From positions 1 through 8,994 of the forward strand of contig JAKMFK010000052.1 of assembly GCA_022425465.1 (NCBI GenBank): DNA of 8,994 bases, in the 5' to 3' direction. The notes under the pieces are model-generated. The model was not told the DNA's origin. It saw nothing but the letters and a program-made list of their open reading frames with translations, and made no database searches. The translations under genes and the position numbers were made by a program. This DNA is from Bacteroidia bacterium. GTDB lineage: Bacteria > Bacteroidota > Bacteroidia > NS11-12g > UBA9320. Positions 8,072-8,994 of this stretch are shown one piece after another. Numbering within the stretch: position 1 is the stretch's first letter; every line of letters starts with the position of its first letter.

Positions 8072-8437
8072 ATGGATTTGTGTAGTGAGGATATCGTTTC
8101 TGTCTCTTTATATATAGATAGAATAGAAGGTTCAATTAGTCTAGATTCATCCTTTTTAAGAGGTCTTTTGATTTATTATAATGAAAATGAAAAATTATCA
8201 ATAAAACTATATTCTAATGAAAATAATGAATTAAGAAAATTACTTGAAACTCCTGTGTCTTTTTTATCGACTAATGATATTGCTAATGTAAGGAATGTGA
8301 TTTCAACTATTCATGATAGTAAGGTGATACATTCATTGGTATTTATAGATTACATTCAGATTCCAAGAGAGAGATTTTCTAGACCAATTCTTTCGGAGAT
8401 ATTAGACACCTTGAAGGTAGAAAGAGTGGTTGATTAG
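8072..8437 (+). CDS. Unrecognised protein, C-terminal half of the split lipoprotein gene
   Basis: This 121-residue ORF is in the same frame as the one ending at 8038, and the frame is open from 8039, before the ATG at 8072. It has no signal peptide or membrane segment of its own. The sequence looks like an ordinary mixed alpha/beta soluble domain: strand-like VSVSLYIDRIEGSISL, the polar stretch YYNENEKLSIKLYS, then a helical section and a basic IQIPRERFSRPI near residues 96-107. No catalytic motif is apparent and I do not recognise a family. It is best explained as the remainder of the lipoprotein begun at 7823. Independent translation from 8072 cannot be excluded, but no promoter or clear initiation region precedes it. 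It ends with TAG, 28 bases before the 3' end of the convergent minus-strand gene. Confidence 0.5.
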   Translation: MDLCSEDIVSVSLYIDRIEGSISLDSSFLRGLLIYYNENEKLSIKLYSNENNELRKLLETPVSFLSTNDIANVRNVISTIHDSKVIHSLVFIDYIQIPRERFSRPILSEILDTLKVERVVD

Positions 8438-8465
8438 TTTTGGATCAATTTGATATAAAGTTTTT

Positions 8466-8675
8466 TCAACTGGATGAAGTTTCACTCTTACATTCTTCGT
8501 TAGGCAATGCTCCACACATGGTGCAGGCGGTTCCTTCTTCTTGCATCATGGGGTTTTTGCCAGCACATCCACCTCTAACTTCACCGTCTTTCACCAAAAA
8601 TACACGAATAGCCATGCCTATAAATGCTACAGACATAAAGACTAAGATTAGGCCGAACAAGGGTAAGAATTGCAT
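8466..8675 (-). CDS. Small single-pass membrane protein with four cysteines, candidate NqrM-like maturation factor
   Basis: This gene encodes 69 residues. A transmembrane helix (about 3-24) is followed by RVFLVKDGEVR and a short cysteine-rich tail with Cys37 (RGGCAGKNP), Cys51 and Cys54 (ACTMCG, a CxxC pair) and Cys62 (NEEC), ending in a Ser-rich polar tail. By positive charge after the helix, the tail is probably cytosolic. I chose the ATG at 8675 because a good promoter lies just upstream; the frame extends to an ATG at 8756, but that start would sit upstream of the promoter. From memory, small Bacteroidota proteins with this pattern are often called membrane or secreted protein. The layout, one helix plus a G-x-C and further cysteines, recalls NqrM (DUF539), which is needed for Na+-NQR maturation in Vibrio and follows apbE there. 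The gene is near but convergent to the nqr operon. Existence is well supported; the NqrM role is inference. Confidence 0.8.
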   Translation of the reverse strand: MQFLPLFGLILVFMSVAFIGMAIRVFLVKDGEVRGGCAGKNPMMQEEGTACTMCGALPNEECKSETSSS

Positions 8676-8697
8676 ATGTTTAATGACTTGTTTAGGG

Positions 8698-8729
8698 CAA
8701 AGATAGATTAGATTTAGGGATAACAACAA
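8698..8729 (-). promoter_or_regulatory. Bacteroidota-type promoter for the minus-strand membrane-protein gene
   Basis: Read on the minus strand, TATCTTTG (8705 to 8698) is an exact match to the -7 consensus TAnnTTTG. A TTG at 8726-8724 lies 18 bases upstream, and a second at 8729-8727 lies 21 bases upstream; both fit the usual -33 spacing. Transcription would start near 8690-8693, giving a leader of about 15-18 bases before the ATG at 8675. This is the best promoter in the window and fixes the choice of start for that gene. Confidence 0.65.
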
Positions 8730-8833
8730 ACAAAAAAGAGTAGACTTCTGAGTCACTTTTTATGTCCACACTTTTAGTTTGATCATAATTATGTCATTTC
8801 TCATTAAAAACCCTATCCTTAAGCTCAAAAATC

Positions 8834-8841
8834 TATATTTG
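8834..8841 (+). promoter_or_regulatory. -7 promoter element for the gene starting at 8901
   Basis: TATATTTG is an exact match to the Bacteroidota -7 consensus TAnnTTTG. It lies 59 bases before the ATG at 8901, so the leader would be about 55 bases. No TTG is present at the usual 17-21 base spacing upstream, so the -33 half is missing or degenerate. It points away from the minus-strand promoter at 8698-8729, making the 8676-8900 gap a divergent promoter region. Confidence 0.45.
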
Positions 8842-8900
8842 TACAACGAATGACACTTATTAGCATACAAAAGTTAAACATTCTGAATTTCATTAGAACC

Positions 8901-8994
8901 ATGAGAAAGTCAACTAAGGTGATTATAGTCTTATTGTTCTTAAATGCCCTTACCTTTTCTTTTGTACTATCACAAACCCAACCTATACAGACTA
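8901..8994 (+). CDS. Start of a secreted protein gene (3' end outside window)
   Basis: Thirty-one codons are visible before the window ends, with no stop. The N-terminus is a classical signal peptide: basic MRKSTK, a hydrophobic core VIIVLLFLNALTFSF, and a plausible signal peptidase I site near VLS-QTQ at residues 22-27. There is no lipobox cysteine. The mature part begins QTQPIQT. The product is expected to be exported, but too little is present to name a family. An exact TAnnTTTG element at 8834-8841 supports transcription from this gap, and the ATG is the first in this frame with the signal sequence intact. Confidence 0.65.
   Translation, partial: MRKSTKVIIVLLFLNALTFSFVLSQTQPIQT

Noticed and set aside
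8444..8454. ATCAATTTGAT inverted repeat between the convergent genes as a shared terminator
   Set aside because: The stem is 5 bp of mostly A/T with a 1-base centre, so it cannot form a stable terminator hairpin.
8440..8706. Plus-strand ORF of 88 codons
   Set aside because: It overlaps the minus-strand membrane-protein gene almost completely, begins with TTG, and its translation shows no domain-like pattern. The minus-strand reading gives a clean helix plus ordered cysteines and a matched promoter.
8676..8756. 27-codon upstream extension of the minus-strand membrane-protein gene to an ATG at 8756
   Set aside because: The extension runs through the consensus promoter (8698-8729), so transcripts from that promoter could not encode it. 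The 69-residue form already has a complete helix.
8732..8761. Imperfect hairpin: AAAAAAG and CTTTTT arms with an inner GACT/AGTC stem
   Set aside because: The inner stem is only 4 bp, and unequal bulges separate it from an A/T-only outer stem. It also lies upstream of the minus-strand promoter, with no gene ending beside it on either strand.

Overview
This window comes from the chromosome of a Bacteroidota bacterium (an AT-rich member, perhaps Cytophagia or Flavobacteriia; the exact family cannot be fixed from the sequence). Three things point there. The intergenic regions carry the Bacteroidota-type -7 promoter element TAnnTTTG. Start codons lack Shine-Dalgarno sequences and sit in A-rich context. 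The Nqr subunits carry insertions and extensions relative to the Vibrio proteins, for example in NqrF near residues 370-382.

Positions 1-6484 hold one tightly packed plus-strand operon for the sodium-translocating NADH:quinone oxidoreductase: nqrA (5' end outside the window), nqrB, nqrC, nqrD, nqrE, nqrF and then apbE, the FMN transferase that attaches flavin to NqrB and NqrC. Gene junctions range from a 14-base overlap to a 6-base gap. All cofactor ligands that I can check are intact: the flavinylated threonines in NqrB and NqrC, paired cysteines in NqrD and NqrE, and the ferredoxin cysteines plus FAD and NADH motifs of NqrF. A strong intrinsic-terminator-like hairpin lies inside the first codons of apbE, just after nqrF.

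Positions 6526-7770 encode peptidase T, a cytosolic tripeptidase, with all expected metal ligands. Positions 7823-8437 hold an unrecognised lipoprotein-like gene split by one in-frame TAG, so it is either a recent pseudogene or two small ORFs. Convergent to it, on the minus strand at 8466-8675, is a 69-residue single-pass membrane protein with four cysteines and a well-formed Bacteroidota promoter. It resembles in layout the NqrM (DUF539) maturation factor of Na+-NQR and is the best candidate here for an under-described part of the NQR system. At 8901 a secreted-protein gene begins and runs off the window.

Most of the window is conserved respiratory housekeeping. I see no mobile element, CRISPR array, tRNA or rRNA. 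The longest stretch without a gene is 8676-8900, which holds two oppositely directed promoter candidates.
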